A DNA stretch of 64,000 nucleotides from Myxococcales bacterium (GTDB lineage: Bacteria > Myxococcota_A > Polyangia > Palsa-1104 > JAEUJZ01), in assembly GCA_016794505.1 (NCBI GenBank), contig JAEUJZ010000180.1, positions 62,001-126,000 of the forward strand, in the 5' to 3' direction. Below are positions 16,696-27,784 of the stretch, piece by piece. Under the pieces are notes generated by a model, which did no database searches, was not told the DNA's origin, and saw only the letters and a program-made list of their open reading frames with translations. Every line of letters begins with the position of its first letter. Position 1 is the stretch's first letter. The translations under genes were made by a program, and so were the position numbers.

Positions 16696-19302
16696 ATGCC
16701 GACACTCAACTGGGTCGCGCTCTTCGGCAGCTTCGTGCTGCTCGTGACGCTGCTCTGCACCACCTACGCCGGAGGCGCGGCCGTCGCTGGAGCCCGTCTC
16801 GGCTCGCTGCGATTAATCCGCTCGTCGATCTACGCCGCCTATGCATGCGCCGCACTGTTGTCTTTGGCGTCGGGGATGATCTTCTTTGCCATCCTGTCGA
16901 ACGACTTTTCGATCAAGTACGTTCACCACAACGCCGACGCGACGATGCACTGGGTCTACAAGCTGACCTCGTACTGGGGCGGCCTCGATGGTTCGATGAT
17001 GTTTTGGGCCTGGCTTTTGTCGCTGTTCGCGGCGATTGCCATCCACAACAACCGCGAGCGCCATCGCGAGCTTATGCCCTGGGTGGTCGCCATCCTGATG
17101 GGGATCCTCGCGTTCTTTGTGTCACTGGTGGTGTTCTACAAGCGGCCGTTTGACGTGTTCTTGACCGAGGCGCCTGTCATCGGCAAGGGCCTAAACCCGC
17201 TGCTGCAGGACCCGTACATGGCGACGCACCCGCCGTCGCTTTACATCGGCTATGTCTCGGCCTCGATCCCGTTTGCATTTGGTATGGCGGCGCTCATCAC
17301 CGGCAACCTCGACGATGCCTGGCTGCAGTCGGTGCGCAAGTGGATGCTGATCTGTTGGTACTTCCTGTCGCAGGGCCTGATCTTGGGGTCGCTGTGGGCC
17401 TATCACGTGCTGGGCTGGGGCGGCTACTGGGGCTGGGATCCCGTCGAAAACGCCGGCTTTCTGCCTTGGTTCACAGCGACGGCGTTCTTGCACTCGCTGA
17501 TGATTCAAGAGCGCCGCGGAATGATGAAGGTGTGGAACGTGGTGCTGGTCATTCTGACCTTCATCCTGACGATGATTGGCACGTTCATGACGCGCTCGGG
17601 CATCGTGCAGTCGGTCCACGCCTTCGGAAACGACCCCGAACTTGCCGCACGCTTCCTGGCGTTCATCGGCTTCGCAGCGGTGTTCAGCTTCGGCTACGTC
17701 ATCTATCGCTTGCCGCTGCTGCGCTCGCGCGGAGCGCTCGACTCGTGGGTGTCGCGTGAGTTCGCGTTCTTGGTCAACAACTGGATTCTTCTCGCGTCGG
17801 CCTTTTTCATCTTGGTCGCGACGCTGTTCCCGACGCTGTCCGAGGCGATTACCAAGAACCGAGTGACCGTCGGCCCGCCGTTTTTCAACAAGTGGATGGG
17901 ACCGATCGGGCTGATTCTTCTAGTCCTGACCGGCGTAGGACCGCTGATTGCCTGGCGTCGCGCGTCGCTGGAGATGCTGTGGAAACAATTCCGCATCCCG
18001 ATCGTGGCGGCTCTTGGCACCCTGGGTGCGGTGGCGCTGATCTGGCCTGAGTCGCGTGCAGTCTCGGCCTTCTTGCACGACAAGATTCAGCTTCCGGCCT
18101 CGTTGATCTGCTTTGCGCTGTGCGGCTTCGTCTTTGCCACCATCGGCCAAGAGTTCGTCGTCGGCACGCTGGCACGCAAGCAGCACACGCGGCAAGACTT
18201 CATGACCGCTCTCATTGGCCTCGTGTCGCGCAACAAGCGTCGCTATGGCGGTTATCTTGTCCACGTCGGCATCGCGTTTATGTTCATCGGCTTCGCTGGG
18301 CAGACCTATCAGAAGGAAACCGATGTCACACTCGATCGCGGGCAGCAGACGACGCTCGGTCGCTATACCGTCAAGTACGAGGGCAACCGCAGCTACAGCG
18401 ATCCGCAGAAAGAAGTAACCGAGGTCTATCTGTCGGTGACCGAGGCGGGCGGCGGAAGCTTCGCGCTGCGGCCGGCCAAGTGGGCGTATCGTGGCCACGA
18501 AGAAGAGCCCCCGCGCACCATGGTCACGATCAAAGAGAGCCTTCGCGAGGACCTGTACATCATCTTGAATGGCATCGACGGTGAATCCGGATTGGCCAGC
18601 ATCAAGATCATTCTGAACCCGCTGGTGAACTGGGTGTGGTTTGGCTTTGCCCTGCTGATCTTGGGCACGGTGATCGCGTTTCTTCCCGAGCGCGCGTATG
18701 CCCTGGCAGAAAAAGGCGCCGACAAGGCAGAGGGCGCGGCAGGAGCGGTCGCGACGGCGGGCTTGCTTCTGTGCCTGGCCTTGCCAGGTCAGGCACAGGC
18801 GCTGACCTTGGCTGCGGCGGGGGACTCCAGCACGCATATGTCTTCGGCGGGCAGCGCGTTTCCAACGCCGCCCAGAAACGAGCTAGAGCGCGACTTGCGC
18901 AAGTCGCTGGTCTGCATGTGTGGCTGCGGTCGTCAGACCTTGGCCGAGTGTACCTGTGGCTTCGCCGCCAAAGAGCGAGCGTTTATCGCGGACCTGATCG
19001 ACCAAGGCAAGGCGCGTGAGGAGATCGTCAAAGCCTTCATCTCGCGCTACCCCGGTGAGTCGGCGCTGGTGGTTCCCGTCGACACCGGCTTTAACCGCTT
19101 GGCCTGGCTGATCCCGGTGATGGCGCTGGTTGGCGCCGCGGCCGGGCTTTCGATCCTGGCTCGTCGCTGGCGCGAGAACCAGCGGCTCGCCGACGCGGCC
19201 GAAAAGAAGGCGCAAGCCAGCGCTGCCGATAAGACCAACGATCCGAAGGCGGATCAGAAGTACCTCGATCGCCTCGATGACGACCTCGATGACCTCAACT
19301 AG
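16696..19302 (+). CDS. ccmF: CcmF-CcmH fusion, cytochrome c heme lyase subunit
   Basis: 868 residues, against about 650 for a usual CcmF. Residues 1 to about 680 are CcmF: many membrane helices, YWGGLDGSMMFWAWLLS, the WWD heme-handling domain GWGGYWGWDPVENAGFLPW (about 240-258), TFMTRSGIVQSVHAF, and a large periplasmic loop before the last helix. After a second signal-like hydrophobic stretch (about 695-715) comes a CcmH-type domain. It has LVCMCGCGRQTLAECTCG at about 738-755, with a CxCxC arrangement instead of the common LRCxxCQ, and AKERAFIADLIDQGKAREEI. A final membrane helix (LAWLIPVMALVGAAAGLSIL) and a charged tail end the protein. The fused form would hold heme delivery and apocytochrome thiol handling together. 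It is preceded by ccmE and overlaps the next gene. Confidence 0.9.
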   Translation: MPTLNWVALFGSFVLLVTLLCTTYAGGAAVAGARLGSLRLIRSSIYAAYACAALLSLASGMIFFAILSNDFSIKYVHHNADATMHWVYKLTSYWGGLDGSMMFWAWLLSLFAAIAIHNNRERHRELMPWVVAILMGILAFFVSLVVFYKRPFDVFLTEAPVIGKGLNPLLQDPYMATHPPSLYIGYVSASIPFAFGMAALITGNLDDAWLQSVRKWMLICWYFLSQGLILGSLWAYHVLGWGGYWGWDPVENAGFLPWFTATAFLHSLMIQERRGMMKVWNVVLVILTFILTMIGTFMTRSGIVQSVHAFGNDPELAARFLAFIGFAAVFSFGYVIYRLPLLRSRGALDSWVSREFAFLVNNWILLASAFFILVATLFPTLSEAITKNRVTVGPPFFNKWMGPIGLILLVLTGVGPLIAWRRASLEMLWKQFRIPIVAALGTLGAVALIWPESRAVSAFLHDKIQLPASLICFALCGFVFATIGQEFVVGTLARKQHTRQDFMTALIGLVSRNKRRYGGYLVHVGIAFMFIGFAGQTYQKETDVTLDRGQQTTLGRYTVKYEGNRSYSDPQKEVTEVYLSVTEAGGGSFALRPAKWAYRGHEEEPPRTMVTIKESLREDLYIILNGIDGESGLASIKIILNPLVNWVWFGFALLILGTVIAFLPERAYALAEKGADKAEGAAGAVATAGLLLCLALPGQAQALTLAAAGDSSTHMSSAGSAFPTPPRNELERDLRKSLVCMCGCGRQTLAECTCGFAAKERAFIADLIDQGKAREEIVKAFISRYPGESALVVPVDTGFNRLAWLIPVMALVGAAAGLSILARRWRENQRLADAAEKKAQASAADKTNDPKADQKYLDRLDDDLDDLN

Positions 19303-19990
19303 GCTGCCCTTTTATCCTGTCTATCTCGTCGCCATCCTTGGATCGCTGGCGATCTTTACGGCTTTGATCGGCGGCGGTCGGCTGAGCGGCCCTGGTATTG
19401 CGTTGTCTTTGTCGCTGGGGGCGCTCTTGTGGGTCGCGCGGCTGCTGTTTGAGTCCGCCCGAGCCTTGGTTGCCACCAGCAGCGCCGCCGAACAGAGCGA
19501 GGCGCTCGCCGCAAGTGGCCGCCGGAAAAAAGAGCTAGAGCGCGAGTACTTCATCCTCAAGCGCGCGATCAAAGAGCTGGAATTGGATCATGCGATGGGC
19601 AAGATCTCGACGGACGACTACGGCGAGATTCGCACTCGCTATCGCGAGCGAGCTGTGCGTGTGCTGCGTCAGCTTGATCAAGGCGAGACCTATCGCAGCC
19701 AGATCGAGGCGGATCTAAAGGCCCGCCGTGCCGCTCGCGGGCTATCGACGGCGCCCAAGGCGCCTGCCCCCGAAAGCCCGTCGACCGAAGTGGCTGCCCC
19801 CAGCGGCGATTGCGCCAACACGCCCACGGCCCCCGGTCAAAGCGCAGAGCCGGCTGGGGCGTTGCCCGCAGCGACCGCTCCTGAATCCGCCGCCGACCCG
19901 CGCGCCTGTCCTGGCTGCACCACCCGCAACGATGCCGACGCGGTGTTCTGCAAGAAGTGCGGTGGAAAGCTGTCCGCCCCAGCCGCCTAA
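19289..19990 (+). CDS. CcmI-like membrane protein with a C-terminal zinc ribbon
   Basis: 233 residues if the ATG at 19289 is used (19277 is an in-frame alternative); either start overlaps the end of ccmF, implying coupling. Two hydrophobic helices at the N-terminus (YPVYLVAILGSLAIFTALIG and PGIALSLSLGALLWVARLLF) are followed by a charged helical region. Within it, ELELDHAMGKISTDDYGEIR resembles the short motif found in CcmI/SHOCT-like cytochrome biogenesis accessory proteins. An Ala/Pro linker leads to a zinc ribbon, CPGCTTRNDADAVFCKKCGG. A role with CcmE/CcmF in cytochrome c assembly is inferred from motif and position. Confidence 0.72.
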   Translation: MTSTRLPFYPVYLVAILGSLAIFTALIGGGRLSGPGIALSLSLGALLWVARLLFESARALVATSSAAEQSEALAASGRRKKELEREYFILKRAIKELELDHAMGKISTDDYGEIRTRYRERAVRVLRQLDQGETYRSQIEADLKARRAARGLSTAPKAPAPESPSTEVAAPSGDCANTPTAPGQSAEPAGALPAATAPESAADPRACPGCTTRNDADAVFCKKCGGKLSAPAA

Positions 19991-20030
19991 GCAGCGTATG
20001 GCGCAGTCGAACCAAACCGGCACCGGGCGC

Positions 20031-20930
20031 TTACGACCAAGTGCCCGAGGCGATCAGAAGATCGGAAAAGGGCATGGCGCGCCAGCGCTTGCCGTCATGC
20101 ACCAGCGCTCGATCGACCGACAGTGTCTCGCTGCCTCGATCGTTCACGCTGCGCTCGCCGGATAGGATCGAAAGCTGTGCGTGGCTATCCGCCCCGCCGC
20201 CTTCGGCAAGCTGGGCTCGCATCCGCTCTGCAAGGTCCGCTGCCGAGAGCAGTTCTCCATCGCTGATCGCAGTGAGCGTGCGCGCCGCGGCTTCTCCGCG
20301 CAGGCGCTGGCCCAGGGCGCTGCGCGGCACGATGCAATAGACGCGCTGCGTGCCCGTCTGCGGGTCTTGCAGCGAACGAGCGTACGTCCGCACGAAGCTG
20401 AACTGGCGGGTTGTCTCGACGCAGTATGGGCTTCGTGCCTGGCGAACGAGGTCCACCGCAGCCTCGGCGTCATAGCCCTGATGCGTCAACAGGCACGCTG
20501 CGATGGTGCCCGAGCGACCCCAGCCTCCGATGCAGTGAAGCAGGATATTCTCCCCCTCGCCCAGAAGGCGCAATAGCGACATGCACAGCGCTCGGGTGGC
20601 CTGCAGATCGGCGGGGGCCTGCTTGTCTTCAATGACGAAGTGAACGCTGCGCAGCCCCGCCATGCGCAGCGCGCTGCGCAGACCCAAGACGCCATACATC
20701 GCCATCTCGGCGTCCGAGACCAGCGAGACCACCGTCCCGATGCCGACCGACAGGATCGTCGCGAGATCCTCTTCGACGTCGCCGCTGACTTCGCTGCGTC
20801 CAGGGCAGGACGACAGCGCGACTCGGCCGGGGGCATCAATCAACGGCAGCGGCGGGCTTGCTTCAAACGGGGACGCGACGAGCCAGTCGATGCGCAGCGG
20901 TGAGAGCGATCGCACGAGGCCATTATCCAT
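20031..20930 (-). CDS. Dual-specificity/tyrosine phosphatase-like protein
   Basis: 299 residues from the ATG at 20930; upstream codons in the same frame have no phosphatase content. The P-loop LLHCIGGWGRSGTIAACLL contains the HCxxGxxRSGT catalytic signature near residues 135-149. The acidic and helical context (DLATILSVGIGTVVSLVSDAEMAM upstream, QGYDAEAAVDLVRQARSPYC downstream) matches cysteine-dependent dual-specificity phosphatases. The C-terminal ~110 residues after TYARSLQDPQTGTQRVYC are not recognised and may be a separate ADP-ribosylglycohydrolase- or substrate-recognition-like segment; I cannot decide. It stands alone, convergent with the cytochrome genes. Substrate unknown. Confidence 0.75.
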   Translation of the reverse strand: MDNGLVRSLSPLRIDWLVASPFEASPPLPLIDAPGRVALSSCPGRSEVSGDVEEDLATILSVGIGTVVSLVSDAEMAMYGVLGLRSALRMAGLRSVHFVIEDKQAPADLQATRALCMSLLRLLGEGENILLHCIGGWGRSGTIAACLLTHQGYDAEAAVDLVRQARSPYCVETTRQFSFVRTYARSLQDPQTGTQRVYCIVPRSALGQRLRGEAAARTLTAISDGELLSAADLAERMRAQLAEGGGADSHAQLSILSGERSVNDRGSETLSVDRALVHDGKRWRAMPFSDLLIASGTWS

Positions 20931-21056
20931 GCGCCCTGCGCGACCTCGCAACAGCAGCCCACATTTTTGCAACGAGACGATTGACACCCGCAGCCCTGTT
21001 CGCGCAGAGTTATGCGCCGTTCTCGTCTTAGAAAGCGCAGTTCGAGGAGGATTTCG

Positions 21057-21239
21057 ATGGGTCGTGGTGATAGTCGCAATAGCCCCAAGATGCGTCGCCG
21101 CAAGGCGCAGTCTCGTTTGAAGGCGCGCATCGTTCGCCGTCGTGCCACGGCACGCGCGGCACGAGCCGAAAGCAAGGCCGCTGCCGCTCCGGCCGCTGCT
21201 GCTCCGACGGTGAAGGCCCGAGAGAAAAAGGCGCACTAG
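21057..21239 (+). CDS. Small basic protein, possibly ribosomal THX-like
   Basis: 60 residues, strongly basic, with a strong Shine-Dalgarno GAGGAGG at 21044-21050 and 6-nt spacing, which picks the ATG at 21057. It begins MGRGDSRNSPKMRRRKAQSR, and the MGRGD opening is reminiscent of small-subunit protein THX (typical opening MGKGD followed by basic residues). The C-terminal half is Ala/Lys-rich. A position next to tRNA-Val and rpmI fits a translation-related role, but the match to THX is weak and it may be an unrelated nucleic-acid-binding peptide. Confidence 0.6.
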   Translation: MGRGDSRNSPKMRRRKAQSRLKARIVRRRATARAARAESKAAAAPAAAAPTVKAREKKAH

Positions 21240-21345
21240 GACCCGCCGCGGCCTGCAGCGCTGGCTCTTTGCATGCCCTCAGACAGGGCTGTGTGGTGAG
21301 CGGTTGTTGAGCGCGAAGAATGTGCAGCAGAGACAAGAAATTCTG

Positions 21346-21375
21346 TTGACTTCAGCAGGCCCGACGGAATAGAGA
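21346..21375 (+). promoter_or_regulatory. Promoter candidate for tRNA-Val
   Basis: TTGACT at 21346-21351 matches the -35 consensus well. An 18-nt spacer leads to TAGAGA (21370-21375), a weak -10. Transcription would begin near 21382, just before the tRNA. The tRNA-Ala gene on the other strand has the same TTGACT and 18-nt spacing. Confidence 0.45.
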
Positions 21376-21394
21376 GTGTTGGTTCCCAGTACCC

Positions 21395-21466
<72 letters not shown>

Positions 21467-21523
21467 CAACTCTCGTCGCAGATTCTCGCCGCAGTGCGGT
21501 GAAAGGCTGTTAGGATTCACGCC

Positions 21524-21721
21524 ATGCCGAAGCAAAAGTCCCATTCCGCTGCAAAGAAGCGCTTCAAGCGCACTGCCAACGGTCACTTCAAGCACAAGCA
21601 AGCGCACAAGAGCCACCTCTTGACGCATGAATCGAAGAAGCGCAAGCGCAAGCTGGTCGGCACCAAAGTGGTGCATAAGTCCAACGAGAAGCAGATTGCG
21701 CTGCTTCTTCCCTACGCCTAA
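21524..21721 (+). CDS. rpmI: 50S ribosomal protein L35
   Basis: 65 residues, the normal L35 length. The sequence MPKQKSHSAAKKRFKRTANG with later HKSHLLTHESKKRKRKL is the L35 pattern. In most bacteria rpmI sits between infC and rplT. Here neither neighbour is present: tRNA-Val lies upstream and a convergent CDF transporter downstream, so the gene is an orphan of that operon. Confidence 0.96.
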   Translation: MPKQKSHSAAKKRFKRTANGHFKHKQAHKSHLLTHESKKRKRKLVGTKVVHKSNEKQIALLLPYA

Positions 21722-21792
21722 GCGCGCTTCCTTTTACTTTCCTCCAGCACATTCCGCCGAATCGCACGCGAGCCCGGTCTCTATCGGGTCGG

Positions 21793-22785
21793 TCAGCTGC
21801 GATCGAGCGGGATGTCTGCGTTTGATTCTGGACTGCCAAGCGGCTCGACGTGGGTAAACACCACGGACCGCGGCAGCCGATCTCGGATCGCGCGCTCGAC
21901 TTCCTCGGCTAGAGCGTGCCCCGCTTGCACGGTGATATCTGGGGGCACCAGCACGTGCAGCGACACGAAGCGTCGTCGTCCCGCCATGTGGGTGCGCAGC
22001 GCGTGAAAGTCCAGACCGCGTCGTCGAAAGTCGGCCAGCACTTGTTCGATGGTGCTGCGCTCCTCCGTCGGCAGTGCCGAGTCCATCAGGCCGCCGATCG
22101 AGCGGCGCACAAGCCCCAGGCCGATGGCGATGATGTGAACGGCCACGGCGCAGGCGATCAGCGGATCGACGATCAGCCAGCCTGAAAAGCGCACCAGCAC
22201 CAAGCCTGCGAGCACGCCCACCGACGTCCAGACATCGGTCATCAGGTGCTGACCGTCGGCTTCCAGCGCCACGCTTTCGTGCCGGCGTCCGACGCGGATC
22301 AAGAGCAGCCCGACCAGCGCGTTGATCGCCGTCGCCGCCATCGAGAGCACCAGGCCCAGATCCAGCTTGCTCACCGGCAGCGGGTGCAAAAGGCGCGGCA
22401 GGGCCGAAAGCAAAATGCCGCCCGCCGCAAACAGGATCAGCGCGCCCTCGATGCCGCTCGTGAAGTACTCGACCTTGCCGTGTCCCAGCGGGTGCCCTTC
22501 ATCGGGAGGCTGCGCCGCAAGCCGCAGCGAGTACACCGCCAGCAAGCCCGCCGCCAAGTTGACCAGCGACTCAAGGGCATCGGACATCAGCCCCACCGAG
22601 CCCGTGGCCAGCCACGCTCCGCTCTTGAGGCCCAGCGTCAGCACCGCTGCGCCGACGGACAGCCAGCCATACCGACTGAGATCGTGTGTGGGGATTCGCT
22701 GCCCGCCGGAAACCCCGTCTGTGGCGGGCAGAGCATGCAGCGCGGGAGATCGCGTCGCTGGATCGTGCGAAGTGGGTGCCGTCAC
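21793..22785 (-). CDS. Cation diffusion facilitator (CDF) family transporter
   Basis: 330 residues starting with GTG at 22785. Six membrane helices are expected; seen are LSVGAAVLTLGLKSGAWLAT, a helix after SVGLMSDALESLVNLAAG, and others. Metal-site residues follow the CDF pattern: SDALES in helix 2 and HLMTDVWTSVGV in helix 5. The C-terminal cytoplasmic domain (about 220-320) has LPTEERSTIEQVLADFRRRG and HALRTHMAGRRRFVSLHVLV, the CDF ferredoxin-like fold. It would export a divalent metal such as Zn, Fe, Co or Mn by proton antiport; the metal cannot be read from sequence. It stands alone, convergent with rpmI. Confidence 0.93.
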   Translation of the reverse strand: MTAPTSHDPATRSPALHALPATDGVSGGQRIPTHDLSRYGWLSVGAAVLTLGLKSGAWLATGSVGLMSDALESLVNLAAGLLAVYSLRLAAQPPDEGHPLGHGKVEYFTSGIEGALILFAAGGILLSALPRLLHPLPVSKLDLGLVLSMAATAINALVGLLLIRVGRRHESVALEADGQHLMTDVWTSVGVLAGLVLVRFSGWLIVDPLIACAVAVHIIAIGLGLVRRSIGGLMDSALPTEERSTIEQVLADFRRRGLDFHALRTHMAGRRRFVSLHVLVPPDITVQAGHALAEEVERAIRDRLPRSVVFTHVEPLGSPESNADIPLDRS

Positions 22786-22933
22786 AGGCGATAAGGTACC
22801 GCGAGACCGCCTGTCTTGCTGCCGCTACCTGCGATCACTGTGCTGCGTTTGTGTCAGTGGCTGCAGCCCATCGTGCCCGTCGTGCCTGGGCCGATCGACG
22901 TCGTGTCCAGCGGTAAGCCCCTGGCTTATCCAT

Positions 22934-22975
22934 TTAGATAATCTATGAATCGTGCGCCGCACATTGAGTATCTAA
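22934..22975 (+). promoter_or_regulatory. AT-rich promoter/operator region before the lipase gene
   Basis: In an otherwise GC-rich gap, TTAGATA (22934-22940) and TATCTAA (22969-22975) form a 7-bp inverted repeat with a 28-nt spacer. GATAAT (22937-22942) could serve as a -10 box; no clear -35 is seen. The placement, 22-64 nt before the start codon, suits a regulator-binding site. Confidence 0.35.
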
Positions 22976-22997
22976 CTAGATGAGGAGGCCTTACGGC

Positions 22998-25343
<2,346 letters not shown>

Positions 25344-25464
25344 CGTCTGTGTGCTCCCGTCGAAGTGGAAGGTTTGTGTTCAGCGTAGGATGCCGGCTCG
25401 GCGATGGCCATGACCGTCCAGCCGGCCTCGCGAAAACGCGGCGACACGCTAGCAAACTCGCCGA

Positions 25465-26259
25465 TCAGCGAGCAAGCAATGCCCACAGGATGGCCGCCGC
25501 CGTCCCGCCCCAGGCCGTGGCCAGGGCATTGACCGCGTCGTTGTCGCAGCCTGGCAGGCCCGCGATGACCAGCGTCTCGCCACCGCAGGCATGTCGCTTT
25601 TGCTCCGTTGCCTGGCCGCAGGACAGGCACTGTCGCTGCTCTTGCAGAAACGCGCCGATGACCGAGTCCGCGGTTCCGCCGAGCAGCCCGCCGAGCGTCA
25701 CCACCAGCGCCCGCCCCAGCGCGCCTTCGCTGGGCTCAAGCGCTGTCAGAAAACCGATGAACAGCGCGCCCGCCAGCGTCGCCCATAGGCCGCTTTCGCT
25801 GACCGCCCCCGAGGTGCCTGCCGGCACTTCCTGAAACGTCAAAAGGTGTCGCGGCGGCGACTTCGACAACAGGCCAATCTCGGTCGCCCAGGTGTCCGCC
25901 GTGGCCGCTGCCAGAGCCGAGAGCGCCCCGACGTAAAACGCCGGCTGCCCAGACAGCCCATACAAGAGCGCGAACAGCGCCGCCGGTCCGCCGTTCGCCA
26001 GCACTTGGTAGGCATCCCGCTGCCCGCCTTTTTCGACCAGGTCGCCCGTCCGCCGCTCTTTTTCCGCCTGCCGGTGCCGCGACAGCGCCGTGCTCGACAG
26101 GAAAAAGGCCACCAAGGCCAGCCCTGGCACACCGCCGCCCAGGCCAAACAGCGTCGTGCCGACCACCACCGCCCAGATCGCTCCGCCCGCCGTCAGCGCC
26201 TGTCGCTGAAAGGCGCCATATGCGATGTACAGCGAAACCAAAAGTCCGATGAACAGCAT
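25465..26259 (-). CDS. DUF92 family membrane protein
   Basis: 264 residues from the ATG at 26259 (MLFIGLLVSLYIAYG); the frame is open upstream but without membrane-protein character. Several hydrophobic helices are seen. The DUF92/TMEM19 signature is visible: LVEKGGQRDAYQVLANGGPA, ATADTWATEIGLLSKSPPR, and LGGTADSVIGAFLQEQRQC. Two CxxC-like pairs occur in the segment after QEQ. Some DUF92 relatives are polyprenol or phytyl-phosphate kinases (the VTE6 group), so a lipid-phosphate kinase role is possible, but not shown. Confidence 0.85.
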   Translation of the reverse strand: MLFIGLLVSLYIAYGAFQRQALTAGGAIWAVVVGTTLFGLGGGVPGLALVAFFLSSTALSRHRQAEKERRTGDLVEKGGQRDAYQVLANGGPAALFALLYGLSGQPAFYVGALSALAAATADTWATEIGLLSKSPPRHLLTFQEVPAGTSGAVSESGLWATLAGALFIGFLTALEPSEGALGRALVVTLGGLLGGTADSVIGAFLQEQRQCLSCGQATEQKRHACGGETLVIAGLPGCDNDAVNALATAWGGTAAAILWALLAR

Positions 26260-26348
26260 GTCTGCCTCGAAGAAGACGCCCTGCAGCGTACACCCATCCT
26301 CCCGCGAAATGCGCGGCCCGAAGACCCCCACCGCGCCGAGCCCATCTC

Positions 26349-27695
26349 CTAAAGCGGTCCCGGCTCGCGATACGGCGGTCGGTGGCTCTTGCGTCGTCCG
26401 GGGATCAGGCCCGCGCGCTCGCTGCGATTCTGCAGGTATCGCTCGACCCAGCCGGGCAGCGTGCTGTGCCGTCGTCCCCTCTGCGCATCCTGCGCCCCAA
26501 GAGCCCGCTCGACCCGCAGCGTCCACTCCGCCAAGCGCTGCCAGCCCAGCGAAAAGGCCTCCTCTTGCGGCGTTGACTCCGTCACAAAGCGCGCTTCCAG
26601 CGCGTCGCGCTCGTCGCGGTACAGCGCCAGCAGCCGCGCCGGATCGCGCAGCACCGCGCGATGCAGCCGCTCGTGCTGCCAGAACAGGGACGGAGGCCCC
26701 ACCGTCTCGACCCCATCGCTCGGCTGCGTCCCCACAAGCGCCCCAGGAAGCGGAGCCGTCACCGCCACCGGCTTAAACAGCCCCGTACACGGCGCCGCCG
26801 TCGCTGTGACAAAGTGCCGATCGCCGCCCGCCCCGCCAAGCTGCGCCACCCACGACGCCGTCGTCTGACTGGCCGCCAGCATGCCCCCGGCATGCACGCA
26901 CGGCGCCGCCAGCCCGCCAAACAGCCGGTCGTAGCGAATCGTCCCCGGATCGTCTCCCTCGGGCTCGCCGTGATCGCGCAGCATCGCCATCAGCGAGCGC
27001 AGCGTCGCATCGGCCGCCGCGCGATCCAGCATCCCACCCTGCGGCGCCGTCAGCCGATCCAGGTGCATGCGCGTCCGCGCCCGTCGCAGCCGGCAGCGAC
27101 TGGCCCATCTGTACAGCGCGTTTTCATGCCGCGCCATCCTGTGCGCAAGCGACAGCCCGTTTGAGATCGCATACCCCGTCCCCACTGGCACCCGCTCGTG
27201 CGCGATCTCGGGCCCGCAGGTCTCGACGACAAAGGCCGTCTTGCGGTCCGCCACCAGGAAGCTGCTGAAGTAGCGAAAGCCCGGATTTTCGTGGCCGCAC
27301 AGCCCCCCTTGCGCGTGGCGGCTCAGCAGCCCCGAAAGCACCGCCACCGCCTCGTCCGCTGTTTCGCCGCGCTCGACGGCCAGCCGCACCAGATCCATGC
27401 CGCTTAGGCCCTGCCGCGGCACCTGCATGTGGGTAAACACCGCCTCGTTGCCGACCGTGACGCCGTGCTCGTTGGTCGCGATCTCTGCCCCCCAGCTCCA
27501 GTACGGCCGCGACAGCAAGACCGCGTGCGTGCGTCGCGCTTGCGGAATCACCTGCTGCGAGCAGCGCACCAGCGAGTCCGCTTTGTATTCGCGGGCCGGC
27601 TGCGCGTCCAGGTGCTGCGCCTCGTTGAGGTCGCGATCCGAATTCTTGGCGAAGAACACGCCCGAGGCAGTGACCCAGACAGCCGTATCGCACAT
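26349..27695 (-). CDS. Secernin-like C69 family peptidase/amidohydrolase
   Basis: 448 residues beginning MCDTAVWVTASGVFFAKNSD. Cys2 would become the N-terminal nucleophile after Met removal, as in the Ntn-hydrolase family C69. Family hallmarks are present: FAKNSDRDLNEAQ, then RTHAVLLSRPYWSWGAEIATNEHGVTVGNEAV, and ETCGPEIAHERV. The MCDT opening and length resemble secernins more than Lactobacillus PepD. It probably cleaves small peptide or amide substrates; substrate unknown. Divergent from amrB with a 90-bp gap. Confidence 0.87.
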   Translation of the reverse strand: MCDTAVWVTASGVFFAKNSDRDLNEAQHLDAQPAREYKADSLVRCSQQVIPQARRTHAVLLSRPYWSWGAEIATNEHGVTVGNEAVFTHMQVPRQGLSGMDLVRLAVERGETADEAVAVLSGLLSRHAQGGLCGHENPGFRYFSSFLVADRKTAFVVETCGPEIAHERVPVGTGYAISNGLSLAHRMARHENALYRWASRCRLRRARTRMHLDRLTAPQGGMLDRAAADATLRSLMAMLRDHGEPEGDDPGTIRYDRLFGGLAAPCVHAGGMLAASQTTASWVAQLGGAGGDRHFVTATAAPCTGLFKPVAVTAPLPGALVGTQPSDGVETVGPPSLFWQHERLHRAVLRDPARLLALYRDERDALEARFVTESTPQEEAFSLGWQRLAEWTLRVERALGAQDAQRGRRHSTLPGWVERYLQNRSERAGLIPGRRKSHRPPYREPGPL

Positions 27696-27784
27696 GCTCT
27701 CGCTCCTTGCGCGGGGATGCCTTCATCCTAGCCCGTCTGCAGACGGCCCTTGCATCGAAGCGTGGCGCCCCGCACGTTAGAAGC

